Positions 1-6,021 of a stretch of DNA of 8,211 nt are shown here, piece by piece. The notes beneath the pieces were generated by a model. That model worked only from the letters and a program-made list of their open reading frames with translations, did no database searches and was not told the DNA's origin. Positions within the stretch are counted from its first letter, which is position 1, and each line of letters begins with the position of its first letter. The position numbers and the translations under genes are program-made. The stretch is from Dehalococcoidia bacterium (GTDB taxonomy: Bacteria > Chloroflexota > Dehalococcoidia > Plut-88900), in contig JAAXHX010000293.1 in assembly GCA_012270635.1 (NCBI GenBank), positions 1 through 8,211 of the forward strand, in the 5' to 3' direction.

Positions 1-46
1 GGGTCTCGCTTTCGGGGCCGTGCCCTCGGGAGGCGGACCCCCTGAT

Positions 47-233
47 GGCATATTGCCCTAGGTGTTTGACCCCGAAAGGTCGTCGCATGTCCTGACCACG
101 GACGCAATTTAGGCAATATGGGCGGAATTCTACTCTTGGAAATCCCACCTTCCTAGCAAAGGCAAAATGCCGCTGCGCTAAGGAAAATGCCAATCCAGAC
201 ATTGCCTTAAGGGCCCGAATGGCACATGTTGCC
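47..233. repeat. Cluster of five GGCA-N3-TGCC-like palindromic motifs in the left intergenic region
   Basis: The first 306 bases hold no gene I can support and are richer in A and T than the rest. Five similar short palindromes are visible: GGCATATTGCC at 47-57, GGCAATATGGGC at 112-123 (one extra G), GGCAAAATGCC at 161-171, GGAAAATGCC at 182-191 (one base lost) and GGCACATGTTGCC at 221-233 (longer centre). TTGCCTTAA also occurs twice, at 202-210 and 229-237. The last palindrome overlaps the predicted -35 of the DUF5343 gene promoter. Repeated operator half-sites for a dimeric regulator are one explanation; decayed sequence with a biased composition is another. The repetition is seen directly; the function is inferred. 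Confidence 0.4.
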
Positions 234-257
234 TTAAACGCCTTGGATTGCTATCAT
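229..257 (+). promoter_or_regulatory. Predicted sigma-70-type promoter for the DUF5343 gene
   Basis: TTGCCT at 229-234 (four of six against TTGACA) is followed by a 17-base spacer and TATCAT at 252-257 (five of six against TATAAT). A TGC directly before the -10 makes it an extended -10. Transcription would begin near 264, giving a leader of about 43 bases to the ATG at 307. GAGGGA at 293-298 lies 8 bases before that ATG and fits a ribosome binding site. The copy of the intergenic palindrome at 221-233 covers the -35, so a protein bound there would be expected to repress. Confidence 0.5.
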
Positions 258-306
258 AGCCTCGATATACCGGTGTGCCGGACAAGGCATACGAGGGACA
301 AACGGC

Positions 307-1056
307 ATGGCTGGGGCAGACAACGGCAAAAGACGGCCACCCTATCCGCCTTACTCTCAGTGGCAACGACTGTTGGAGACGCTGAGGGAGGACTTTGCCC
401 GGCAGCAGTTGCCGAGCCGCATAGACGCCAGCTATCTCAAGAAGTTGAAGGTCAACCCGTCGGCGGTGTCCAACCTGCAGTCGGCGCTGGCGTTTCTCGG
501 CCTGGTGGATGCTCAGAGACATCCCACGGACGCCCTTAGGGAGCTGCTGTCTCGGGATGGCAATGAAGCGAAGGGAATGCTGCGAAGGATAGTGGAGAAG
601 GCCTACAAGCCGGTGCTGGACGGCCTGCTGCCCCTCACCGCGACGCCCGACCACCTTGCTGAAAAGTTCAAGAGGGGCGGGGCCCAGGACGAGGTGGGGC
701 GCAAGGGCATGACCTTCTACGTCCGCATTGCCAAAGATGCTGGCATAGCGCTATCGGCGCAGTTCAAAACGCGGGACAGGCAACCCGGGACCCGGACTCC
801 CAGAAGGCGAACGCCCTCGCCCAATCTCCCTCCCACGATTGCACCGGTTCCCCGGGTCCCAGAGTCCGCCAGGGCGCAGACGGATACGTCCCACACCCCC
901 GACATGATGACCCAGCTTTTGGCCAAGTTCCCGGACTTCGATCCCAACTGGAACGAGCAGCAGGTGCACCAGTGGCGCGGGAGCTTGGCGTTCCTCATGG
1001 CGGAGATGCGCAGCCACCCTCGCCCCCCGCAAGACGGCCCGTCTCAGTCTCCGTAG
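307..1056 (+). CDS. DUF5343 family protein
   Basis: This 249-residue soluble protein has no signal peptide or membrane segment. Residues about 10-160 match the pattern I know for DUF5343: a Tyr/Pro-rich start, a helical DNA-binding-like region with phrases such as SNLQSALAFLGLVD (residues about 57-70), a helix leading to AYKPVLDGLL, and the end FYVRIAKDAGIALSAQFK. A Pro/Arg/Thr-rich linker (about 158-195) leads to a short C-terminal module with FPDFDPNW and a Trp-rich helix, a tail often seen in this family. The function is unknown; the winged-helix-like layout suggests nucleic-acid or protein binding. The ATG was chosen for its GAGGGA site 8 bases upstream. It is probably transcribed alone, since the next gene has its own promoter. 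A small hairpin (TAGCCC/GGGCTA, 1054-1069) overlaps the stop codon but has no T-run. Family assignment is from memory of the pattern. Confidence 0.75.
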   Translation: MAGADNGKRRPPYPPYSQWQRLLETLREDFARQQLPSRIDASYLKKLKVNPSAVSNLQSALAFLGLVDAQRHPTDALRELLSRDGNEAKGMLRRIVEKAYKPVLDGLLPLTATPDHLAEKFKRGGAQDEVGRKGMTFYVRIAKDAGIALSAQFKTRDRQPGTRTPRRRTPSPNLPPTIAPVPRVPESARAQTDTSHTPDMMTQLLAKFPDFDPNWNEQQVHQWRGSLAFLMAEMRSHPRPPQDGPSQSP

Positions 1057-1192
1057 CCCGCTAGGGCTATGGAAGCACTCCGTCAAGCCCCTCTCCTTCC
1101 GGGAAACGGACTTTGCCCTTATCCATACCCGTTCCGGCTACGGGGTGTCGAAGCGGGGCGCCATCTTATTCCCAAGGGGCGCGTCGGCGCGA

Positions 1193-1201
1193 TGCTATAA
1201 T
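1193..1201 (+). promoter_or_regulatory. Extended -10 promoter of the Bax inhibitor-1 gene
   Basis: TGCTATAAT at 1193-1201 is a perfect TATAAT with the TGn extension. No TTGACA-like hexamer sits 16-18 bases upstream, which is usual for extended -10 promoters. Two direct copies of GGGGCGC lie at 1155-1161 and 1176-1182, 21 bases (about two helical turns) apart; the second covers the -35 position. The predicted start of transcription is near 1208, giving a leader of about 37 bases. Confidence 0.6.
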
Positions 1202-1244
1202 TCGAAGAGGGACCGCAGCTACTTGTAAAGGGAGTCATACACCC

Positions 1245-1967
1245 ATGCTCAGAAACCAGTACAGTGTTGGTTTAGGGAGGGAACGGGCCAACGATATCTA
1301 CACCGGGGCCATGTCCCGCATGTACGGGCTGGTGGCCCTGGGCATCATTACCACCGGGGCGGCGATGTGGGTCGGGGACAGGATAGGCCTCGGGGCCGTG
1401 ATATTGAATATCGGGTGGCTGGGGTACCTGCTGGGCTTTGGCTTGATATTCGCCACGCTGATGGCGGCAAACGGCCTGGCGGTGAAAGGCCACTCGGGGC
1501 CCGCGACTGGCGTATACCTGCTGTTCACCGCCATGGAGGGGTTCTTCCTTTCGTGGATTCTCTCGGCTTTCACCAACGAAAGGATCGGCGTTGCGTTTCT
1601 GCTTACTGCGGCGCTGTTCGTGGGCATGAGCGCAGTGGGCATGACCATAAAGAGAGACCTGTCGAGACTTGGCCCGATGCTGATATTCGGCCTCCTGGGA
1701 CTCATCGGCGTCAGCTTGGTCAACCTGCTCCTGCTTCAGTCCAGCATGCTGTTCCTGCTGATAAACCTACTCCTCCTGCCCCTGTTCCTGGCTTTGACCG
1801 TATGGCAGACGAGACAGATGAAGGCCCTGGCCCTGGAGGCGGCTGAGCAGGGAAACTACCAGGCGGCGACCCAGGTGGCGGTGATAGGAAGCATCGGCCT
1901 GTACGTGAACTTCCTCAACATCTTCATGATCATCCTGAACCTGATGGGCTTCGCTTCGGATGACTAG
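1245..1967 (+). CDS. Bax inhibitor-1 (TMBIM / YbhL-YccA) family integral membrane protein
   Basis: This is a 240-residue, strongly hydrophobic protein with about seven membrane segments, the normal size for bacterial Bax1-I proteins. The N-terminal YxxMYGLVALGIITTG helix, the internal GMTIKRDLSRLG signature (K136-R137-D138), the following VNLLL helix and the C-terminal IGSIGLYVNFLNIFMIILNLMG helix all match the family. Members in bacteria such as B. subtilis YetJ are pH-sensitive calcium leak channels of the cytoplasmic membrane. Two positions usually aspartate are changed here: the YDTQ motif reads WQTR (Q188) and LYLDF reads LYVNF (N222). I chose ATG 1245 because AAGGGAG at 1228-1234 lies 10 bases upstream and homologues begin here. 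A longer reading frame from 1113 would start before the promoter at 1193-1201. It is probably monocistronic and ends at a hairpin. Confidence 0.88.
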   Translation: MLRNQYSVGLGRERANDIYTGAMSRMYGLVALGIITTGAAMWVGDRIGLGAVILNIGWLGYLLGFGLIFATLMAANGLAVKGHSGPATGVYLLFTAMEGFFLSWILSAFTNERIGVAFLLTAALFVGMSAVGMTIKRDLSRLGPMLIFGLLGLIGVSLVNLLLLQSSMLFLLINLLLLPLFLALTVWQTRQMKALALEAAEQGNYQAATQVAVIGSIGLYVNFLNIFMIILNLMGFASDD

Positions 1968-2009
1968 GCGGGGCTAGACCTCCCCTTTTCTCCAAACGAG
2001 TGGGAAGCG

Positions 2010-2042
2010 ATAGGGCGTGAGCGCCATGCACTCACGCCCTAT
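2010..2042. terminator. Hairpin between convergent genes, likely bidirectional terminator
   Basis: A perfect 12-bp stem (2010-2021 with 2031-2042; ATAGGGCGTGAG against its complement) closes a 9-base loop. It lies 42 bases after the Bax inhibitor-1 stop and 21 bases beyond the end of the acetamidase gene on the other strand, so it is placed to stop transcription from both sides. Neither side has a true T-run, so termination may be factor-assisted or the hairpin may protect the 3' ends of the messages. Confidence 0.6.
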
Positions 2043-2063
2043 TGGCGTATTCGGGCCAGGGAG

Positions 2064-2939
2064 TTAGAGCCGGGCGGTCGAGCGGGGGACCAGCATCTTC
2101 ATGCTATAGGGAGGATAGAGGGCGAGGGCGGTGCGCAGGTCGGCCCCGCAGCCGATGAGCATGGCGGCGTCGGGGGCGGATATGTCCAGGCGGTCCATGA
2201 GAAGATCGGCCATGGCGAGGGTGGCGGCGTGGGACGCCTCTTCCATGGTGTCGCCCCGACCGAAGGTGATCACGTGCTCGGGAGTGATTACCAGGGGGCC
2301 CTCGACCTTGATGTCCCGGGAGCGCGAGGCCCTCATGGTGATGTTGAGCGAGCCCTCGACGGCCGAACTGGTGGCCTCGCCTTCGCCCATAGCGAGGTGA
2401 GAATCCCCCATGGCCAGGAGCGCGCCTTCATGGAACACGGGGAGGTAAAGGGCCGAGCTCGCCGTCACATCGGTAATGCTGAGTAGACCGCCGAAGGGGC
2501 CGGTGGCGCTCATTCCCGCCTCTCCATCCTCGGGGGCGACGCCGATCAGGCCGAGCATGGGCCTGATCGGCGCCGACGTCCCGTTGGGGAAGACGGCGTC
2601 TTTGCCGGTAACGTCCACAACCTCCATCCGGAAGCCGGGGATTTGATCGCCCAGGGCGCCGTGACCCGGGAGGGCCAGTATGTAGGCACGGGGTTCGGCG
2701 GGGGCCATGGACAGGAACTCAACCTTGAGGGTGTCCCCGGCGTGTACTCCTTCGACGTGGATGGGGCCGTTCATGGACCTGACAACCTCGGACTTGGTGA
2801 AGTCGGGGTCCGTCCTGGAGACGTCCCGGAACCGGTCGGTGGTCGTTACGGAGAAGGTCTCCCCGTCCTCGACGCGCAGGTAGGGCGAGTCCTGAGCGGA
2901 GAACCTGTGGCAAACTTGGTCGGGGCGTAGCTGCTGCAT
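2064..2939 (-). CDS. Acetamidase/formamidase family protein (FmdA_AmdA)
   Basis: This 291-residue protein belongs to the FmdA_AmdA amidohydrolase family, whose studied members release ammonia from formamide or acetamide in the cytoplasm. Family marks in order are NGPIHVEGVHAGDTL (about 57-71), PMLGLIGVAP (127-136), GPFGG (147-151), ALYLPVFHEGALLAMGDSH (163-181) and MGEGE (184-188), ending in a GCGADLRTAL segment (263-272). The block normally reading GGNMD reads GGLLS, so substrate or metal binding may differ; the rest of the fold signature is intact. ATG 2939 is well supported: AAGGGAGG (2948-2955, on the minus strand) lies 8 bases upstream. No transporter or urease-type ammonia gene is nearby, so the physiological amide cannot be named. 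The gene is alone on its strand in this window and diverges from the HAD gene. Confidence 0.85.
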   Translation of the reverse strand: MQQLRPDQVCHRFSAQDSPYLRVEDGETFSVTTTDRFRDVSRTDPDFTKSEVVRSMNGPIHVEGVHAGDTLKVEFLSMAPAEPRAYILALPGHGALGDQIPGFRMEVVDVTGKDAVFPNGTSAPIRPMLGLIGVAPEDGEAGMSATGPFGGLLSITDVTASSALYLPVFHEGALLAMGDSHLAMGEGEATSSAVEGSLNITMRASRSRDIKVEGPLVITPEHVITFGRGDTMEEASHAATLAMADLLMDRLDISAPDAAMLIGCGADLRTALALYPPYSMKMLVPRSTARL

Positions 2940-2970
2940 GGCTGTTGCCTCCCTTATCGGCTGCCGCTCG

Positions 2971-2979
2971 ATGGTACCA
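2971..2979 (-). promoter_or_regulatory. Possible extended -10 promoter of the acetamidase gene
   Basis: On the minus strand these bases read TGGTACCAT, a TGn extension plus TACCAT (four of six against TATAAT). It lies about 32 bases before the ATG, giving a leader of about 25 bases that includes the strong ribosome binding site. No -35 is recognisable. The match is modest and rests partly on the position and the TGn style seen elsewhere in the window. Confidence 0.3.
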
Positions 2980-3009
2980 CACGGGCCCTTCGCCCCGGGC
3001 CTGCTGGGG

Positions 3010-3015
3010 TAAAAT
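3010..3015 (+). promoter_or_regulatory. Possible -10 element of the HAD phosphatase gene
   Basis: TAAAAT (five of six against TATAAT) lies 38 bases before the chosen ATG at 3053 and back-to-back with the acetamidase promoter region. No clear -35 is visible. If used, transcription would begin near 3022, which excludes ATG 3014 as the start codon. Confidence 0.35.
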
Positions 3016-3052
3016 GGCCCTGGACCAGGAAATCGCCGGACCAGACATCGCT

Positions 3053-3616
3053 ATGAACAAGCCTCTGATTGGGATAGACATGGACGGGGTGATTTGCAGT
3101 CCCCCTTTTGGTCTGAACATACCCATAGCTCCCGGCCCATACGCGGGACGGCCATCCCCCTCGAAGAGAGCTGCCGCGCATTCCGGCATCCGGGTGACGG
3201 CGATGAAGCTGCTGTTGAGGCTCAAGTACTATGGCCGCAAACCCTTGCGGGAGGCTAGGGCGGGGATGGAATCGATAAGCGAGCACAGGACTCCGGTGCT
3301 GGTTACCAGCCGGAACGGGCTGGGGGCGGGGCTGATAGAGCGGTGGCTCAGCGTGCATGGACTTAGCGGGTTCTTCCGGGAGGTGCATTCCAACAGCCTC
3401 GGCCTCCCCTCCCCCGAGTTCAAGTGGCGAATGTGCTCGGAGCTCGGGATTGATGAATTCGTGGACGACGATGGCCGGGTGGCGGACCTGCTGTCTCGCA
3501 ACGGGCTATCGAGGGTGTTCTTGCGGGACTGGCCCAGGAACCGGGGCTACGAGTACGGGGGGAACGTGGTGAGGGTTGGGCACCTTGGAGAGGTGGCCCG
3601 GCATTTGACGCCTTGA
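3053..3616 (+). CDS. HAD-superfamily hydrolase (5'-nucleotidase/phosphatase-like)
   Basis: This 187-residue cytoplasmic protein carries all four HAD motifs: IDMDG (nucleophile D9, acid D11), VTSRN (motif II, T85/S86), K124 (motif III) and VDDD (138-140, motif IV, Mg2+ binding). Residues about 16-75, between motifs I and II, form a small cap, as in nucleotidase-type HADs. The substrate cannot be read from the sequence; small phosphate monoesters such as nucleotides are plausible. The start is uncertain: ATG 3053 gives the family-like beginning MNKPLIGIDMDG but has only a weak CCGGA 12 bases upstream, while ATG 3014 adds 13 residues and lacks a properly spaced site. The next gene has its own promoter 34 bases after this stop, so the two are probably separate units. 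Confidence 0.72.
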   Translation: MNKPLIGIDMDGVICSPPFGLNIPIAPGPYAGRPSPSKRAAAHSGIRVTAMKLLLRLKYYGRKPLREARAGMESISEHRTPVLVTSRNGLGAGLIERWLSVHGLSGFFREVHSNSLGLPSPEFKWRMCSELGIDEFVDDDGRVADLLSRNGLSRVFLRDWPRNRGYEYGGNVVRVGHLGEVARHLTP

Positions 3617-3650
3617 TGATGTGGGAGGAGGGCCCCGATTTGGCCGGCAA

Positions 3651-3679
3651 TAGACGATTGGGCAATCGGAAACTATAAT
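3651..3679 (+). promoter_or_regulatory. Predicted promoter of the reductase-acyltransferase operon
   Basis: TAGACG at 3651-3656 (four of six against TTGACA) is separated by 17 bases from a perfect TATAAT at 3674-3679. Transcription would start near 3686, giving a leader of about 86 bases to the TTG at 3772. An inverted pair CCGATT (3635-3640) and AATCGG (3664-3669) brackets the -35 and could be an operator or a weak 3' hairpin of the preceding gene. Confidence 0.55.
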
Positions 3680-3771
3680 GCGTCGGGGTCGGTGGGGCGG
3701 CGCGGCCCGACGGACCGGGTCCGAGTCCCGCTCATCTCCAATCTCAAGCAGAAGACATTCAGCATACTTCC

Positions 3772-6021
3772 TTGCGACCACTTCGAGAATTCTATCGCGG
3801 CAAGACGGCGTTGCTCACCGGCGGCACGGGCCTGCTGGGCAAGGTGCTTCTGGAGAGGATGCTCAGCCACCTCCCAGACATGGCGTCGGTCTACGTTCTC
3901 GTGAGGCCCAAGCCCCGACCCGGCGTCGCCCCCGTGTCCATAGACGCGAGGCTGAGGCAGGAGGTCTTCGATTCCCAGATCTTCGATCCTCTGAAGGAGA
4001 GGCTCGGGGGGGAGTTTGACACGCTTTTCGACAGCAAAGTCCACGCCGTTGCTGGGGATGTAGCCCTGGACCGGCTGGGGCTGGACCCAGGAGACTACCA
4101 GCGACTCCAGGGTGAAGTCGACATAATCATCAACTGCGCCGCCGTGGTCTCCTTCGATGCGCCCCTGGACAGGGCGGTTGGCCTGAATACCCTCGGCCCT
4201 CGTCGAATGGTCGAGTTTGCCCGAGGGTGCAAAGACCCGTTTTTCGCCCAGGTCTCCACCTGCTACGTGAACGCCACCCGCAAAGGCCCCATCCCCGAGC
4301 AGCTGCCCGACCCCACCCGTTCCGTCGGGCACGTCAGAGGGCTTCCCCAACCCGACTACGACGTGGAGAGTGAGCTGGAGGCTATTCTGGCGAAGGCAAA
4401 ATCCGTCAGGGGGACTAAGCCCTCGGTGAGCCGGGCCGAGGCTGAACGGCTGGACCGGGAGATGAGCAAGATCGGCATGGCATGGGCCCACAGGAGAGGG
4501 TGGCAGGATGTCTACACCTTCTCCAAGGCCATGGGGGAGCAGATGTTCGTGCGGAACATCGGTGGGGTGAAGGGCGCGATCATCCGGCCTGCCATCATAG
4601 AAGGCGCCTGGAAGGCCCCGGTGCCCGGCTGGCTCAACGGGTTCCGAATGCTGGACCCGCTGATCGTGGCTTATGGCCGGGGGCGCATGATCGACTTTCC
4701 CGGCAAGCGGGACGGCATACTGGACATCATCCCCGTCGACATGGTGGCCAACGCCATATTGGCGATAATCGCACGGGCCTGGGAGTCCGGGTCGCCGGAG
4801 GTGTACCAGATCGCCTCGGGGATGGAGAACCCGATAACGCTGGAGGGGTTCGCGGACCAGGTGGACGAATATTTCCAGAACAACCCGTTCCCGACCTCCG
4901 GGGAGGAGAACGGGAAGACTAGGAAGCTGACCAAGCCGACCTTCCCTCCCACGCCCAAGTTCCTCCGCCGGATTCGCTCGCGGTACATGCTGCCTCTTCA
5001 GCTTGTCCTCACTATGACGGCGCCCCTGTCCTTTGCCCCGGGAATGCGGCGGGTCCGCAGCAAATTGAAGTCCAGGATGTTCTCGCTGGAGCGGTTGTAC
5101 CAATACGGCAGGTTGTACGGGCCGTACGCGGAGGCGGAATGCAAGTTCCTCACCGGCAACACCCGCAGCGTGATGGAGGCGCTCCACCAGGGGGATAGAG
5201 AGGACTTCGACTTCGACATCGGCAGCCTGGACTGGAGGGCATACCTGCAGGAAGCGCACATACCGGGGGTGAAGAGATACCTACTGGGCATGGACCCCGA
5301 AGCCCCGGGCCCCGATCCCCAAGTCCCCCAGACCGCTGTTGGGTCCGAGGCGGAACAGTGGATGCGGATTCCCCTGTTGCTCAGGGTGTGCGGGAAGATG
5401 CTGTTCCTGCCAATGACCTGGACCCTCAGGTGGTGGACGGGGTTCCGGTGCGAGGGGCTGGAAAACGTTCCGGCCTCGGGGCCGTTTATCATCGCGGCCA
5501 ACCACAACAGCCACATGGACACGCCGGTCATCTTTCACGCCCTGGGGCAAAAGTCCACGAATTTGCACCCGGTTGCCGCCAAGGACTATTTCTTCGAAAA
5601 CAGGCTGATGGCCAAGATGGTCCGAGCCCTGTTTACTGCAATACCGTTCGACAGGCAGTCCACGGCCAGGGAGGAGTTGGGGCTGGCCCTGGCGGTGCTG
5701 GACAAGGGGCACTCCCTGGTCTTCTATCCCGAGGGAAGCAGGGGTAAGCCCGGACAGATGCAGCCCTTCAAGAGCGGCATAGGGTTCCTGGCCCTGATTT
5801 CCGAGGCCCCCGTCATACCCACCCTCATCCGGGGCTCCCACAAGGCCATGCCCAAGGGTTCCAGACTCATCAAGCGGGAACCCGTGACGATACGTTTCGG
5901 CAAGCCCATTTCCGTCGCCGGCAGGGCGAACGGCGCCGATGCAAAGGGCATGAGTGAATTGAGCCGGCAGGTGAGCGGTGAAGTGCAAGCGGCGGTCGAG
6001 GCGCTAGATGGGCCGGCCTGA
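3772..6021 (+). CDS. Fatty acyl-CoA reductase fused to PlsC-type acyltransferase
   Basis: This 749-residue protein has two enzymes in one chain. Residues 1 to about 375 are an extended short-chain dehydrogenase domain of the fatty acyl-CoA reductase class: TGGTGLLG (16-23) for NAD(P)H, VSTCYVN (161-167) and the catalytic YTFSK (Y248, K252), then PVPGWLNGFRMLDPLIVAYGRG and DIIPVDMV, both typical of long-chain reductases. Residues about 404-506 resemble the C-terminal FAR_C domain. A hydrophobic stretch (about 530-550) leads into a lysophospholipid-type acyltransferase with NHNSHMD (H578, D583), IPFDRQ (624-629), PEGSRG (653-658) and VIPT (681-684), so all four acyltransferase motifs are intact. 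It probably acts at the cytoplasmic membrane face, reducing acyl thioesters to aldehyde or alcohol and transferring acyl groups to an unknown acceptor. TTG 3772 is the only standard start codon in the open frame and lacks a clear ribosome binding site. Its stop overlaps the next gene. Confidence 0.9.
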   Translation: MRPLREFYRGKTALLTGGTGLLGKVLLERMLSHLPDMASVYVLVRPKPRPGVAPVSIDARLRQEVFDSQIFDPLKERLGGEFDTLFDSKVHAVAGDVALDRLGLDPGDYQRLQGEVDIIINCAAVVSFDAPLDRAVGLNTLGPRRMVEFARGCKDPFFAQVSTCYVNATRKGPIPEQLPDPTRSVGHVRGLPQPDYDVESELEAILAKAKSVRGTKPSVSRAEAERLDREMSKIGMAWAHRRGWQDVYTFSKAMGEQMFVRNIGGVKGAIIRPAIIEGAWKAPVPGWLNGFRMLDPLIVAYGRGRMIDFPGKRDGILDIIPVDMVANAILAIIARAWESGSPEVYQIASGMENPITLEGFADQVDEYFQNNPFPTSGEENGKTRKLTKPTFPPTPKFLRRIRSRYMLPLQLVLTMTAPLSFAPGMRRVRSKLKSRMFSLERLYQYGRLYGPYAEAECKFLTGNTRSVMEALHQGDREDFDFDIGSLDWRAYLQEAHIPGVKRYLLGMDPEAPGPDPQVPQTAVGSEAEQWMRIPLLLRVCGKMLFLPMTWTLRWWTGFRCEGLENVPASGPFIIAANHNSHMDTPVIFHALGQKSTNLHPVAAKDYFFENRLMAKMVRALFTAIPFDRQSTAREELGLALAVLDKGHSLVFYPEGSRGKPGQMQPFKSGIGFLALISEAPVIPTLIRGSHKAMPKGSRLIKREPVTIRFGKPISVAGRANGADAKGMSELSRQVSGEVQAAVEALDGPA

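Noticed and set aside
1..88. A minus-strand frame from ATG 88 (or 51) running off the left edge
   Set aside because: It is open for only about 29 codons, lacks a good ribosome binding site and shows no recognisable motif; a gene cannot be claimed.
178..654. A 158-codon minus-strand frame across the left intergenic region and the DUF5343 gene
   Set aside because: Arg/Gln/Pro-rich composition without a recognisable domain; it runs opposite the better-supported DUF5343 gene.
1113..1244. 44 extra N-terminal codons for the Bax inhibitor-1 protein
   Set aside because: They lie mostly upstream of the TGCTATAAT promoter, are not hydrophobic or family-like, and ATG 1245 has a good ribosome binding site.
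2945..3052. Earlier starts (ATG 2945 and ATG 3014) for the small HAD protein
   Set aside because: The 2945 start lies in the divergent promoter region and the 3014 ATG overlaps the predicted -10; neither has a properly spaced ribosome binding site.
3678..4019. A 113-codon plus-strand frame starting inside the TATAAT of the operon promoter
   Set aside because: Its start overlaps the -10 so it would not be on the transcript, and its sequence is an Arg/Ser-rich out-of-frame reading of the reductase gene.
3673..5259. A 528-codon open frame on the minus strand opposite the reductase-acyltransferase gene
   Set aside because: It is a long GC-driven antisense frame: rich in Pro, Arg, Gly and His, with no recognisable domain, and it lies opposite a gene with clear catalytic motifs.
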